A stretch of DNA of 64,000 nt from Deferribacteres bacterium (GCA_023395255.1 JAEWZN010000016.1:1-64000); one strand, 5' to 3'; shown: positions 7,166-16,616, counted from the stretch's first letter. Made by a program: numbers and translations. Notes: generated from the letters alone by a model not told the origin.

Positions 7166-7738
7166 TTAGCTTTCCCACCTTTTAACCATTTCATAAAGCT
7201 CATTTTCGGGGTATTTGGAGCCGAACTCCTCAAGAAGCTTAGCCTTTTCCTCACCCTGAGCGGCAAGGACGGCTCTGTAATACCAGAGAGGCTTCATGCT
7301 GCCTGATGTGATGTAGGCCTTGGGGTCCACATCCTTGGAACCGAGGTCGAAAGCAAGCCCCTTGGCAAGCTCGCCCAGTTCACCGGTTACCGCGACAAGG
7401 GTTTTCTGCGCATCGGGCAGGTTGTTGCCGGCTTCTATTATTCCGGCCTTAAGATATATATAGTTTTTTGATGATGACTTTTTATCACCGAGGGCTTTGA
7501 AGCTTGCGAGGCTCTCCGCACTGGCGTTTCCGGTTATCATTTTTGTTTCAGCTGCTGCTATTTCGGTATCCGCTCTCTCAGAGTTCACCGCCATAATCTG
7601 GCGTACTGTATAAGCTGCCACAAAAACAAGCAGGCACGCGCCCACAACAATCACTATTTTTTTGTAATTCTGAAACATAAAGTCTTCGACTTTATCGATC
7701 GGTACTTCCTGAACGGGCTGTTTTCTCTTCCTGACCAC
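7166..7738 (-). CDS. single-pass membrane protein, unknown function (YfgM/TPR-like layout)
   Basis: 190 residues, GTG start after GGGAGG. A basic N terminus (MVRKRKQPV) is followed by one hydrophobic segment (about residues 29-49, IVIVVGACLLVFVAAYTV). The rest is Ala/Lys/Glu-rich and probably periplasmic, with helical repeats (KNYIYLKAGIIEAG, WYYRAVLAAQGEE) reminiscent of TPR-like YfgM proteins. I cannot assign a family firmly. It starts next to the upstream PHP gene and runs into iorA without a gap, so it may be cotranscribed with iorAB, but no functional link is evident. Confidence 0.7.
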   Translation of the reverse strand: MVRKRKQPVQEVPIDKVEDFMFQNYKKIVIVVGACLLVFVAAYTVRQIMAVNSERADTEIAAAETKMITGNASAESLASFKALGDKKSSSKNYIYLKAGIIEAGNNLPDAQKTLVAVTGELGELAKGLAFDLGSKDVDPKAYITSGSMKPLWYYRAVLAAQGEEKAKLLEEFGSKYPENELYEMVKRWES

Positions 7739-7739
7739 C

Positions 7740-8402
7740 TTAGCCTCCCAGTTTTCTTAAAAAAAGTTTTTTATTATTTTCAAAAACTTCTGCCGCCTGT
7801 TCTTTGCTGAGCCCGGCGCCCAGAAGTATTCTTTCCGCCTGTTCCGCACTCACCGCATCTCCGGGAGCGTGAAAATCGTTATTGATCACAAGTGATGCAC
7901 AGTTCTCAAGGGCTGTTTTCGCCACATATCCGTTTGAGAGGGAGTGCCCCTTCCTAGTGGTTATTTCAAGGTGAACGCCCTTTTCCGCCGCAAGCCTGCA
8001 AAGCTCCGCGGAGATAAGACCCGGATGCGCCAGAATGTCCGCCCCGGCTTCAATAGCCGCCTTGTTGGTTCCATCTGAAACCGGTTCAGTGAGTGTTTCA
8101 CCGTGAACCACAACAATATCCGCGCCGAAGCGTCTGGCCTCGTCAACAAGCCTTGCCACGGACGAAGGCAGAACATGGGTAAGCTCAACCCCTGCAAGCA
8201 CCTTAAACTCAGGTGATTCCCTGTTGAAACGCTCCTTGAACCGAAGCAGGTTTTCAAGCACGAAAAGCAGGTTGGAGTCATCCGCATGGTCAGTGAATGC
8301 CATACCGCCGTAACCGGCCTTCTCCGCCCTGCGAGCAGATTCGGCAGGGACAAGAACTCCGTCGCTGAAAACCGTGTGGGTGTGCAGATCATACATCCGC
8401 AT
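7740..8402 (-). CDS. PHP-domain protein (histidinol-phosphatase/YcdX-like)
   Basis: 220 residues. PHP motifs: MYDLHTHTVFSDGVLVPAE at the start, AFTDHADDSN, a VVHGE strand, ILAHPGL and NNDFHAPGD, all expected metal-ligand positions. Proteins of this size belong to the YcdX/HisK-like branch of metal-dependent phosphoesterases; the true substrate is unknown. The start may be ATG 8402 or ATG 8396 (MRM...). It is a different protein from the PHP product at 3439-4482, with little shared sequence outside the metal motifs. Confidence 0.85.
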   Translation of the reverse strand: MRMYDLHTHTVFSDGVLVPAESARRAEKAGYGGMAFTDHADDSNLLFVLENLLRFKERFNRESPEFKVLAGVELTHVLPSSVARLVDEARRFGADIVVVHGETLTEPVSDGTNKAAIEAGADILAHPGLISAELCRLAAEKGVHLEITTRKGHSLSNGYVAKTALENCASLVINNDFHAPGDAVSAEQAERILLGAGLSKEQAAEVFENNKKLFLRKLGG

Positions 8403-8432
8403 AGTATGCCCCCTGTTTTATATCACAAAACT

Positions 8433-9116
8433 TTACTTTGCAAGGAAACGCTTAACCGCTTCTACAGCCTCGTAAGGGTCGTCCTGCATCTGTATAAGAT
8501 CAAGGTCGGAAGGATGGATAAACCCTTTTGAGAGCATGCTCTCCTTGACCCAGTCCAGCATGCCTTTCCAGTAGTCGCTGCCCATCATTATGATGGGGAA
8601 AGGCTTTATTTTCCTCGTCTGGATAAGTGTAATTGCTTCGAAAAGCTCATCCAGCGTACCGAAACCGCCGGGCATTATTATAAATGCGCGTGAATACTTC
8701 ACCAGCATAACTTTACGGACGAAGAAGTAGTTGAAGGATATGCTTATGTTAGTGTAAGGGTTAGGCTTCTGCTCATAGGGAAGTTCGATGTTGCAGCCAA
8801 CGGAGCGTCCGCCTTTTTCAAAGGCTCCTCTGTTTGCCGCTTCCATTATTCCGGGGCCGCCGCCTGTCATAACGGCTATGCCTTCATCCGCAAGCAGCCT
8901 TCCCACCTTGCGGGCCAGTTCATAGTCGTAGTCCCCTTCCCTGACACGGGCGGAACCGAAGACTGTGGCACATGAGCCCACTTTGGAGAGGGTTTCGAAT
9001 CCTTCCACAAACTCGGCGAGGATTTTAAACACACGCCAGGTATCGCCAACCTTCATATCGTCTATGAGGTACTGAAGTCCGTTGAGATTAAGTTCACCGT
9101 TATTCAATTCAATCAC
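8433..9116 (-). CDS. LOG family protein (nucleoside 5'-monophosphate phosphoribohydrolase type)
   Basis: 227 residues with the family signatures GGGPGIMEAANRGAFEKGG and MPGGFGTLDELFEAITLIQT. The latter is the PGGxGTxxE active-site motif of LONELY GUY/TIGR00730 proteins. These cleave the N-glycosidic bond of nucleotide monophosphates; bacterial housekeeping roles are poorly defined. The start used is GTG at 9116; no nearby ATG competes. It is the most upstream gene of the leftmost minus-strand block and faces away from tolC. Confidence 0.88.
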   Translation of the reverse strand: MIELNNGELNLNGLQYLIDDMKVGDTWRVFKILAEFVEGFETLSKVGSCATVFGSARVREGDYDYELARKVGRLLADEGIAVMTGGGPGIMEAANRGAFEKGGRSVGCNIELPYEQKPNPYTNISISFNYFFVRKVMLVKYSRAFIIMPGGFGTLDELFEAITLIQTRKIKPFPIIMMGSDYWKGMLDWVKESMLSKGFIHPSDLDLIQMQDDPYEAVEAVKRFLAK

Positions 9117-9213
9117 CCTCTCTGTTTTGTAAACCGTACTGTTTTTGACTGATAAAAAATATAATAATTCATTTTTACAAAAGCTTCAAAGAAAAACATT
9201 TCCTGTTCATAAC

Positions 9214-9242
9214 CTGATAAATAAACTGCCCGCTTTTATCAG
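9214..9242. repeat. hairpin in the LOG-tolC divergent intergenic region
   Basis: CTGATAAA (9214-9221) and TTTATCAG (9235-9242) form an 8-bp perfect inverted repeat around a 13-base loop. It lies between divergent LOG and tolC genes, where an operator would be reasonable. Function is not shown by the sequence. Confidence 0.4.
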
Positions 9243-9376
9243 TTCTGCGCAAACTTTATTGCTGTTAAAAGGTCATTCCCATGCGAACTACAGACAGTCG
9301 TCGATCTCTTTCCTGTTTCCCGGTGCGTTCTGTTTGTGTTAATATGCTTTAATTAATGACAAAAAGGTGACCTACA

Positions 9377-10645
9377 ATGATGAAAAAAGCTGCGGCAGCC
9401 GCTTTCTGTTTTTCCTTTGCTTTTTCCGCCCATGCCCTCACGCTGGATGAGGCGGTAAACAAGGCGCTTGCGAACAACCACGAGATAACCGAATACAGAT
9501 ACCTCACCGAACAGAAGGAGAACCAGGTAGGCACCGCGCGCTCACCGTTTCTCCCTCAGCTTGATGCCTCATACGGCTACCAGCGCTCAAACGAGGACAA
9601 CAAGTACGGCTCAGGCAAAAATCAGGCCTCCAGCGCGGATGTGACAGTGAGCTACAACCTTTTCAGAGGCGGAGCGGACAGCCTGAACCTCAGGGCGGCG
9701 AAATCATCACTTGAGGCACAGAAATTCATGGAAGAAAGCATAAAAGCTGATGTTGTGCTCAATGTGAAAAAAGCTTTTTTCAGTGTCTTACAGGCCAAAA
9801 AGGATGTGGAGGCGGCAAAGGAGAGCGTTGCCCTTCTTGAAAGCCAGCTTAAGGATGCAAGGCTCACATATGATGTGGGAATATCACCCAAAAATGAGGT
9901 GCTGAAAGTCGAGGCGGAGCTCGCTTCCCAGAAGCAGGCACTGCTGCAGGCTCAGAGCGCTGAAAATACTGCTGTTTTTGAGCTTGAAAGACTGATGAAC
10001 GAAAACATTCCGGCGGACGAGGCTTATCAGGATTTCACTGAGCCGGAGCGCATGGAAATGAACTCCGCTTCGCTTTTTGACAGCCTCAAAACCAACAGAA
10101 GCGAACTGAAATACGTCCGTGAGCTTGTGAAGGCGCAGAACTATTCCGCAGATGCCACCAGACGCGGCGGTCTGCCCTCTGTCAGCGTGTCGGCTTCCTA
10201 TAACTCATACGGTGATGATGCCAAACCCGCAGACAGGGAAACCTCATATGATGACGAAGTGATCTTCGGCGCTTCCGCAACATGGAGCATTTTTGACGGC
10301 AACGCCCGCAGAAGCACCGCGGCAGCCGAAAAAGCTTACGCAATGTCACTGAAACATCAGGAGCTTAAGACCACAGCCCAGATGAAATACCAGCTTGAAA
10401 ACGCCCTTGAGCAGTACTCTCTGGCAACAGGCAGCCTTGAAGTAGCTGAAAAAGAGGTGGAATCAGCGGAAGAGAACTACCGCATAACGGAAAGCCAGTA
10501 CAAGCAGCGCGTAACCACCGCCACTGACCTTCTTGACGCACGTGTTATGCTCACCAGAGCCAGAAATAACTATAACAAGGCACTGTATGATATTTATAAG
10601 GCAATGGCAGAAATAGAAAGAGTTGTGGAACAGAAGGTGTTTTAG
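9377..10645 (+). CDS. TolC-family outer-membrane efflux/secretion protein
   Basis: 422 residues with a clear signal peptide (MMKKAAAAAFCFSFAFSAHA) and the family opening LTLDEAVNKALANNHEI. Two long heptad-like Ala/Glu/Lys/Gln-rich helical halves follow (KKDVEAAKESVALLESQL near 135-155, and LKTTAQMKYQLENALEQY), each with a beta segment, and the end LYDIYKAMAEIERVVEQ. TolC trimers form outer-membrane channels for RND, ABC or type I export. No partner membrane-fusion or pump gene is adjacent, so the system it serves is unknown. Shine-Dalgarno AGGTGA precedes the ATG. It is alone on the plus strand here. Confidence 0.93.
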   Translation: MMKKAAAAAFCFSFAFSAHALTLDEAVNKALANNHEITEYRYLTEQKENQVGTARSPFLPQLDASYGYQRSNEDNKYGSGKNQASSADVTVSYNLFRGGADSLNLRAAKSSLEAQKFMEESIKADVVLNVKKAFFSVLQAKKDVEAAKESVALLESQLKDARLTYDVGISPKNEVLKVEAELASQKQALLQAQSAENTAVFELERLMNENIPADEAYQDFTEPERMEMNSASLFDSLKTNRSELKYVRELVKAQNYSADATRRGGLPSVSVSASYNSYGDDAKPADRETSYDDEVIFGASATWSIFDGNARRSTAAAEKAYAMSLKHQELKTTAQMKYQLENALEQYSLATGSLEVAEKEVESAEENYRITESQYKQRVTTATDLLDARVMLTRARNNYNKALYDIYKAMAEIERVVEQKVF

Positions 10646-10724
10646 CGCAAAAGAAGAAATCTGACTTGAAATATGCTTTTTCAAATGTAGGCATAAAAAT
10701 TCATGAAAGAACAACGATCTATAT

Positions 10725-10761
10725 ATGAGCACCGCATTTTGTCACGAAATACGGTGCTCAT
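10725..10761. terminator. hairpin between convergent tolC and the R-M island
   Basis: ATGAGCACCG (10725-10734) pairs perfectly with CGGTGCTCAT (10752-10761), and ATTT/AAAT can extend the stem inward. It lies between two convergent genes, where a bidirectional terminator is expected. It lacks a clear T-run on either strand. Confidence 0.5.
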
Positions 10762-10788
10762 AAACAATCTGAAAAATATCTTAAAAAA

Positions 10789-11628
10789 TCAGTAATTAGT
10801 TACAAGTGCCTCTGTCATTGAAGTACGATTATTTTCATTTCCACCAACATGATAAAAATGATCATGTGTATAAATATTAAAGGATGACCACAAAGTTCCA
10901 ACATAAGAATTTTCCCTGTAGTGATTACCATGCCATGTAGAAAGTAAAAACTTACTTTCACACTCGTTTAATAAAGAATACAGTTCATGTTCATCCCCAT
11001 CGGTCCAACCATTGTAATAATCAACGTGTCTGCCAATGTACGGCGGGTCACAATAAATAAAATCACCTGAAGTTACCATTGAAAGTGTTTTTCTGAAATC
11101 CTGACATAGAAAAGTGAAACTGTTTGTATGTATTCTTTCGTAAACCCATTGAACTTGATTTGTAATCTTCGTTATATATGATTTTGCAAACCTATTAGGT
11201 TTTTTACAGAAAGGTATGTTAAATTCTCCTTTTTTATTAAAACGAATCATACCATTGAAACCAGCCCTATTTAAAAAAAGAAAATCAAGAGGACTATGCT
11301 CGGAATTAAACCTTTCTCTGACATAATAATAATGCTCTGCCCCTTTTTTAAGTAAAAGCGCTCCCTCAACCTCAAGAAAAGCCTTTATTGACGACGGGTT
11401 GAGATGATCATTCTGTAAGCATTTGTAAAAATTTATTAAGTGAGGATTAGAATCACACATTAAATATTCATCAAACTTTAAATTAAATCCCACTACTCCC
11501 GTACCCATAAACGGTTCAACCAGCCTGGAGCAATTGCAATTTTGAGTCAATTTTTGAATATAAGAAATAAGCTTTGTTTTAATACCCTGTGACTTAATCG
11601 GCGGAATCAAAACTTTTTGCTTAGTCAT
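10789..11628 (-). CDS. M.EcoRV-like adenine-N6 DNA methyltransferase (predicted GATATC)
   Basis: 279 residues from ATG 11628 (an in-frame TTG at 11631 is less likely). The start VLIPPIKSQGIKTKL, the SAM-binding EPFMGTGVVGFN (about 38-49) and the catalytic CDPPYIGRHVDYYNGW (DPPY about 194-197) closely match what I know of M.EcoRV. So do LDFLFLNRAGFNGMIRFN and PFCKKPNRFA. It would methylate an adenine in the site cut by the adjacent endonuclease and so protect host DNA. It overlaps the end of the endonuclease gene by 8 bases. Base composition is AT-rich compared with its neighbours, indicating horizontal acquisition. Confidence 0.93.
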   Translation of the reverse strand: MTKQKVLIPPIKSQGIKTKLISYIQKLTQNCNCSRLVEPFMGTGVVGFNLKFDEYLMCDSNPHLINFYKCLQNDHLNPSSIKAFLEVEGALLLKKGAEHYYYVRERFNSEHSPLDFLFLNRAGFNGMIRFNKKGEFNIPFCKKPNRFAKSYITKITNQVQWVYERIHTNSFTFLCQDFRKTLSMVTSGDFIYCDPPYIGRHVDYYNGWTDGDEHELYSLLNECESKFLLSTWHGNHYRENSYVGTLWSSFNIYTHDHFYHVGGNENNRTSMTEALVTNY

Positions 11629-12457
11629 CAATCCCGCCTCTCTTGTTTCTTTTATAGATTAAATCAAGGTCACCCTTTCGGTATCTGACAAAATCCTCAA
11701 TATTTGTTATTTTTTTAGTTTTTCCAACAGAATCTTTTATAGTAATTTCACCATAGTTCATCCAATAATCATCAAAAAAGTCTTCTCCAAGCTTATGGAA
11801 CACACCTCTGCCTGCCAGTATGTCTTCAATATGCTTGATACTTCCAATATTGGCAGTGTTTCCGCTTCCACTTTTATCACTCGCTATTTTCCATTTTTCA
11901 ACTATAAAAAACTGAAAGTCTTTAACAACCGATGTAATTTCGTGAAGCTTACTAATGTCATTAACACTTATCCCATCAACAGAACTGCCATCAGTACGAT
12001 TATAAATTATACCTAAACAAAAATGCCCTAAATATCTATTATAAGGAAATTGAATATTCTTTTTTGAATCCCTTTCTTTAAAATATTTGCCATGCGAACC
12101 AAGTGTGAATCCATTACAATATTCTTGTTTCTCAAGTCTGTAAGTTGTTTTTAAATCTACAGCAAACATTACTGATTCATCAGAACTGTTGACAAATGTT
12201 AAATCAGGATAATAATTTTGGTGATCTGCGAGAACAATTTTATAGCCTATCTCATAAGCAAATTTTACTAAATGCGGAAATAGGTGAATCTCCAAAATTT
12301 TAGAAACAATCTTTGTATCAGCAGAAATTGTATAAACATTTTTAAAAACATCAATAAAACCTTTAATGCTCCACTGCCCATCAGCAGTGGAAATACAACT
12401 TTTTAAGCCCTTTATAAACTCAGTAAACTTTTTTTCGAAGAATATCTTATGTTCCAT
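11621..12457 (-). CDS. EcoRV-like type II restriction endonuclease (predicted GATATC)
   Basis: 278 residues. It shows the EcoRV catalytic set: YPD (D85), then AVDLKTTY (D101, K103), and an upstream acidic E56 in KILEIHLFP. The recognition-loop segment SGSGNTANIGSI (about 196-207) corresponds to EcoRV's R-loop, and DDYWMNYGE matches its C-terminal region. From memory of EcoRV these are collinear, so the same GATATC specificity with blunt cutting is likely, though not proven. The protein is about 30 residues longer than EcoRV, mostly at the N terminus. The gene precedes and overlaps the methyltransferase gene; no controller gene is seen. Confidence 0.92.
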   Translation of the reverse strand: MEHKIFFEKKFTEFIKGLKSCISTADGQWSIKGFIDVFKNVYTISADTKIVSKILEIHLFPHLVKFAYEIGYKIVLADHQNYYPDLTFVNSSDESVMFAVDLKTTYRLEKQEYCNGFTLGSHGKYFKERDSKKNIQFPYNRYLGHFCLGIIYNRTDGSSVDGISVNDISKLHEITSVVKDFQFFIVEKWKIASDKSGSGNTANIGSIKHIEDILAGRGVFHKLGEDFFDDYWMNYGEITIKDSVGKTKKITNIEDFVRYRKGDLDLIYKRNKRGGIDD

Positions 12458-12578
12458 GTCTCACCACTCTTTGTTCCATTATAAAGAGTATTGAAAAAAT
12501 TGCCACGACTTAAAACTGCTTACAAAGTAATAAGGCTCAGCTTTTTTGTATTTATCATCAGTGGTTGGAGAATTTTCC

Positions 12579-13787
12579 TTACTGTATAACATCCCCAAGT
12601 TTGAAGATCGGCAGATACATTGCAATGATTACGAAGCCCACTGCGCCGCCCACAAAAAGCATAAGGAAGGGTTCAATAAGCTTGGTAAGCCCTTCCACCG
12701 CCCTGTCAACCTCATCGTCATAAAAGTCTGCTATTTTCTGGAGCATCAAATCAAGGGAGCCTGTTTCCTCGCCCACCGAGATCATCTGGATAACCATTGA
12801 CGGAAAAACGCCCGATTTCTCCAGCGGTTCAACGATTGTTTTACCTGATTCTATATCCCTTTTACTATCCAGAAGCGCTTTTTCTATAACCTTGTTGCCG
12901 CTGGTTTTCGCAACAATATCAAGGGCATCAAGAATGGAAACACCGCTTGAGAGCAGGGTTCCGAATGTGCGTGAAAACTTAGCCACCGCAACCTTGCGTA
13001 TAAGATCCCCTATTTTCGGTATCCGCAGGAAAATCTGATCCAGCTTATATCGCCCTGCGGGTGAACGGGTATAGGTAAGTTTCAGCACTGTGAAGCTGAC
13101 GATAATACTCGCAAAGATAAGCCCGCCGCCGTACCACTTGCTCAAAAAGTCGCTTATGGCTATGGCAAGCTGAGTAAGAGCCGGAAGCTCACCGCCGAAC
13201 CCCTCATACATCTCTTTGAACTTGGGAATAATGAAAACCATAAGGCCGTAAACAACGGCAACCGCCACAATCAGAACCACAGTCGGGTATGTCATGGCGG
13301 CTTTTACCTTTCTTCTCAGCGATATAGCTTTTTCCAGATAGTTGGCCAGCCTGTCCAGAATTGAATCCAGCAGACCGCCCGCCTCACCTGCTGCGATCAT
13401 GTTCACATACAGTTCGCCGAAGTCATTTTTATATTTTCCCAGAGCCTTATTGAACTCCGAACCTGTTTCTATTCCGCCTTTGACATCCACAAATATCTTG
13501 CGCATACGTTTCTTGGATGCCTGAGTGGCTATGATGTCCAGAGCCTTCACAATGGGCAGCCCGGCATCGACCATAACGCTCAGCTGTCTCGTGGAGATGA
13601 GTATATCCTCATCATTAACCTTTTCGGGCAGGCCTATCTCAACCTTACTTAGATCACGCTTAAGCTCACGTACCGCTATTCTGCGGTTTTTCAGCAGTTC
13701 CATTGCCTGCTGCTTGTTGTCCGCCTCAATTATACTCTGAATGGGCTGACCGCCGGGGTCTGTGCCTCTGTATTTGTAAACAGCCAT
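12579..13787 (-). CDS. pilC: type IV pilus inner-membrane platform protein PilC (GspF family)
   Basis: 402 residues with two GspF/PilC repeats. The N-terminal AVYKYRGTDPGGQPIQSIIE and the paired ISTRQLSVMVDAGLPIVKALD / FSRTFGTLLSSGVSILDALD motifs are visible. So is GLLDSILDRLANYLEK, and SVGEETGSLDLMLQKIADFY in the second copy. Three membrane segments are present. PilC is the cytoplasmic-membrane platform on which PilB and PilT ATPases act. It lies 5 bases downstream of pilT. Its 3' end borders the EcoRV-like island. Confidence 0.95.
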   Translation of the reverse strand: MAVYKYRGTDPGGQPIQSIIEADNKQQAMELLKNRRIAVRELKRDLSKVEIGLPEKVNDEDILISTRQLSVMVDAGLPIVKALDIIATQASKKRMRKIFVDVKGGIETGSEFNKALGKYKNDFGELYVNMIAAGEAGGLLDSILDRLANYLEKAISLRRKVKAAMTYPTVVLIVAVAVVYGLMVFIIPKFKEMYEGFGGELPALTQLAIAISDFLSKWYGGGLIFASIIVSFTVLKLTYTRSPAGRYKLDQIFLRIPKIGDLIRKVAVAKFSRTFGTLLSSGVSILDALDIVAKTSGNKVIEKALLDSKRDIESGKTIVEPLEKSGVFPSMVIQMISVGEETGSLDLMLQKIADFYDDEVDRAVEGLTKLIEPFLMLFVGGAVGFVIIAMYLPIFKLGDVIQ

Positions 13788-13792
13788 GAGTC

Positions 13793-14878
13793 CTACCTTC
13801 TCTTTCTGGGGCCGCCTGCCCTGTCGATAAGCTGCCTTACCTCATCAGGGTAAACGGCGCGGTTAACCGCGTCTTCATATGTGATAAGCCCTCTGCTGTA
13901 GTTCTCAAACAGTGACTGGCTCATGGTCTGCATGCCGTGTTCGGACTGGCCTGACTGCATCATGGAGTAAACCTGATGAAGCTTGTCCTCCCTGATAAGG
14001 TTGCGTATGGCGGAGTTGGGAACCATAACCTCGCAGCACATAACGCGCCCTTTGCCGTCTGCCCTTTGTATAAGCTGCTGAGATATGACACCCTCAAGCA
14101 CAAAGGATAGCTGCGCCCTGATCTGCGGCTGCTGATGCGGGGGGAAAACATCTATAATACGGTTGATTGTCTGCACGGCGCTGTTGGTGTGTAGGGTTCC
14201 GAAGGTAAGGTGTCCTGTTTCGGAAACAGTGAGTGCCGCCTCTATGGTTTCAAGGTCTCGCATCTCGCCGATGAGAACAACGTCAGGGTCCTGACGGAGA
14301 ATGTATTTCAGCGCATTGCGGAACGATTTTGTATCCGCATGAAGCTCCCTCTGGTTCACAGTCGCCTTTTTATGCACATGAACATACTCTATGGGGTCTT
14401 CCACAGTCACAATATGCACAGGGTCTTCCGTGTTTATTTTGTCTATCATGGATGCCAGTGTGGTTGATTTACCGCTGCCCGTGGGGCCGGTAACAAGAAT
14501 GAGTCCTCTCGGTTTATCGCAGAGTGACCTCACCACAGCGGGCAGGTGAAGCTCGTCAAAGGTGAGTATTTTATATGGAATCCGGCGGAAAGCGGCGGCT
14601 ATTGCGCCCCTCTGCATGAAGAAGTTTGCCCTGAAACGGCTGACACCTTTAAGCCCGAAGGACAAGTCAAGCTCCCAGTCCTCCTCAAGCCTCTGCTTCT
14701 GCGCCTCGGTGAGTATGCTGTAGCAAAGCTGCTTGGTCTCGTTGGGCTTCATGGGCTCGCCCTCGATTCTCACCAAGTCGCCGCTGACACGGTATGTGGG
14801 GGGTGTGCCCACTGTTATATGCATATCGCTTGCGTCAAGCTCCACCATTTTGGAAAGAAGTTCCTGAAGGCTGTACAT
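13793..14878 (-). CDS. pilT: type IV pilus retraction ATPase PilT
   Basis: 361 residues. N terminus SLQELLSKMVELDASDMHIT, Walker A LVTGPTGSGKSTTLASMID, Asp box TVEDPIEYVHVHKKA, Walker B VLIGEMRDLETIEAALT and the His box TGHLTFGTLHTN identify PilT. It powers pilus retraction and twitching. The C terminus (AVYPDEVRQLID) is slightly shorter than in some PilT but complete. Gene order pilB-pilT-pilC on the minus strand is the conserved motor cluster. Confidence 0.96.
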   Translation of the reverse strand: MYSLQELLSKMVELDASDMHITVGTPPTYRVSGDLVRIEGEPMKPNETKQLCYSILTEAQKQRLEEDWELDLSFGLKGVSRFRANFFMQRGAIAAAFRRIPYKILTFDELHLPAVVRSLCDKPRGLILVTGPTGSGKSTTLASMIDKINTEDPVHIVTVEDPIEYVHVHKKATVNQRELHADTKSFRNALKYILRQDPDVVLIGEMRDLETIEAALTVSETGHLTFGTLHTNSAVQTINRIIDVFPPHQQPQIRAQLSFVLEGVISQQLIQRADGKGRVMCCEVMVPNSAIRNLIREDKLHQVYSMMQSGQSEHGMQTMSQSLFENYSRGLITYEDAVNRAVYPDEVRQLIDRAGGPRKRR

Positions 14879-14894
14879 TTCCTATCCTCCGAAA

Positions 14895-16616
14895 TCAGTC
14901 GGTGAAGGTGACTCTTACCACCTCTTCCACCGTGGTTATGCCGCTCTTTATCTTTTCAAGACCGCTGCGTCTTAATGATATCATACCGTCGCCGAGTGCC
15001 GCTCGCTTAATTTCGCCTGCGTTTGCTCCGCGGAGTATGCATTCGCGTATATTTTCCGTAATTTCCATTACTTCGTAAAAGGCAACCCTGCCCTTATAGC
15101 CTGTTCCGCCGCATTTTTCACAGCCTTTGCCTTTATGCGCCCTGAATGTGCCTATCTCATCCTTTCTGAAACCTATGCTTAACAGAGCTTCGGGCGGAAG
15201 ATCGATCTCCTCTGTGCATGACTGGCAGATCCTTCTAGCCAGCCTCTGGGCAAGGATAAGGTTTGTGGAGGAAGCCACAAGGAAAGGCTCTATACCCATA
15301 TTGAGAAGCCTGTTGATTGTACTGGGCGCATCGTTGGTGTGAAGAGTGGAAAGCACAAGGTGTCCGGTGAGCGCCGCTTTGATGGCTATCTCCCCTGTTT
15401 CATAGTCCCTTATCTCCCCGACCATTATGATGTCCGGGTCCTGACGGAGAAATGAACGGAGAGCGGCTGCGAAGTTGAGACCTATCTCATCCTTCATCTG
15501 TACCTGATTAACGCCGAAAAGGTTATACTCCACAGGATCTTCCGCGGTCATAATATTTACGTCCTCGTTGTTGAGGCGGCTGAGTGCCGAGTAAAGCGTG
15601 GTGGATTTGCCGCTGCCCGTAGGCCCGGTTACAAGCACCATGCCGTAGGGGCTTTCTATTGCCTTTATAAGCCTGTCCAGAGATTCCCGCTCGAATCCCA
15701 GCTTCTCCATATCAAGCTGGAGGTTGCTTTTGTCCAGAAGACGGATAACCACCTTCTCCCCGAAGAGAACAGGGAGTGTCGAAACTCGCATATCTATGGT
15801 GATAGATCCCAGCCGCAGCTTGATACGTCCATCCTGCGGAAGTCTGCGTTCGGCTATGTCCAGATCGGCAAGAATTTTTATACGCGAGATAACCGCGTCC
15901 TTTATGCTTTTCGGCGGGTTCATGAGTTCCTGAAGAACACCGTCCACCCTGAGCCGGACACGGAACTCCTTCTCATAGGGCTCTATATGAATATCCGAAG
16001 CTCCTTTTTTCACAGCCTCGTGCATGATGTGGTTAACAAGCTTGACAATGGGGGTGTCTTCAATATCCCTGCGGAGCTGTTCAAGAGCCACATTGCTCTC
16101 CTCCACAGTCTCTATCTCAAGATCATCCATGTCAAAGTCGCCGATCTCCCTCATAAGATCGGTTCTGCTCTCCTCGTCCTTCTCCTGACGCTTGCGGAGA
16201 AACTCATTCATCATGGATTCCACTGTTACATAAGGCTCCATGTTAAAGCCTGAAACAAAGCGGAGCTCCTCAAGTGCATATGCGTTGGAAGGGTCGGTTA
16301 TGGCAACTTTCAGGGTTTTTCCCTGTCTGGCGAAGGGGACAACATTGTATTTTTTACAGAGGTCGGTGGAGAGAGCATCCGAAGCGGACTGGTCTATCTC
16401 TATCTCGGAAATGTCGACATAGGGCACACCGTACTGCCTGCTCAGGAGCTTTGCTATGGACAGTTCATCCACATAGCCCATATCAATAAGAATAGTACCG
16501 AGCCTGCCGCCTTTGCCTATCTGATGCTCAAGGGCTTTTTCAAGCTGCTCCTGAGTGATCAGATTTTCCTGAATAAGCATGCTGCCAAGCTTGGTGCTCT
16601 TCCTGACGGTGTTCAA
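14895..16616 (-). CDS. pilB: type IV pilus extension ATPase PilB (GspE family)
   Basis: 573 residues. An N-terminal MshEN/GspE-N domain (LGSMLIQENLITQEQLEKAL, IDMGYVDE) precedes the ATPase core. Walker A is LVTGPTGSGKSTTLYSALS, Asp box MTAEDPVEYNLFGVNQV, Walker B IIMVGEIRDYETGEIAIKAA. A tetracysteine zinc motif lies in RRICQSCTEE and KGCEKCGGTGYKG. PilB drives pilin assembly. The start is TTG at 16616, whose TTGA overlaps the aroE stop; a downstream ATG would remove conserved sequence, so the TTG is preferred. Confidence 0.96.
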   Translation of the reverse strand: MNTVRKSTKLGSMLIQENLITQEQLEKALEHQIGKGGRLGTILIDMGYVDELSIAKLLSRQYGVPYVDISEIEIDQSASDALSTDLCKKYNVVPFARQGKTLKVAITDPSNAYALEELRFVSGFNMEPYVTVESMMNEFLRKRQEKDEESRTDLMREIGDFDMDDLEIETVEESNVALEQLRRDIEDTPIVKLVNHIMHEAVKKGASDIHIEPYEKEFRVRLRVDGVLQELMNPPKSIKDAVISRIKILADLDIAERRLPQDGRIKLRLGSITIDMRVSTLPVLFGEKVVIRLLDKSNLQLDMEKLGFERESLDRLIKAIESPYGMVLVTGPTGSGKSTTLYSALSRLNNEDVNIMTAEDPVEYNLFGVNQVQMKDEIGLNFAAALRSFLRQDPDIIMVGEIRDYETGEIAIKAALTGHLVLSTLHTNDAPSTINRLLNMGIEPFLVASSTNLILAQRLARRICQSCTEEIDLPPEALLSIGFRKDEIGTFRAHKGKGCEKCGGTGYKGRVAFYEVMEITENIRECILRGANAGEIKRAALGDGMISLRRSGLEKIKSGITTVEEVVRVTFTD

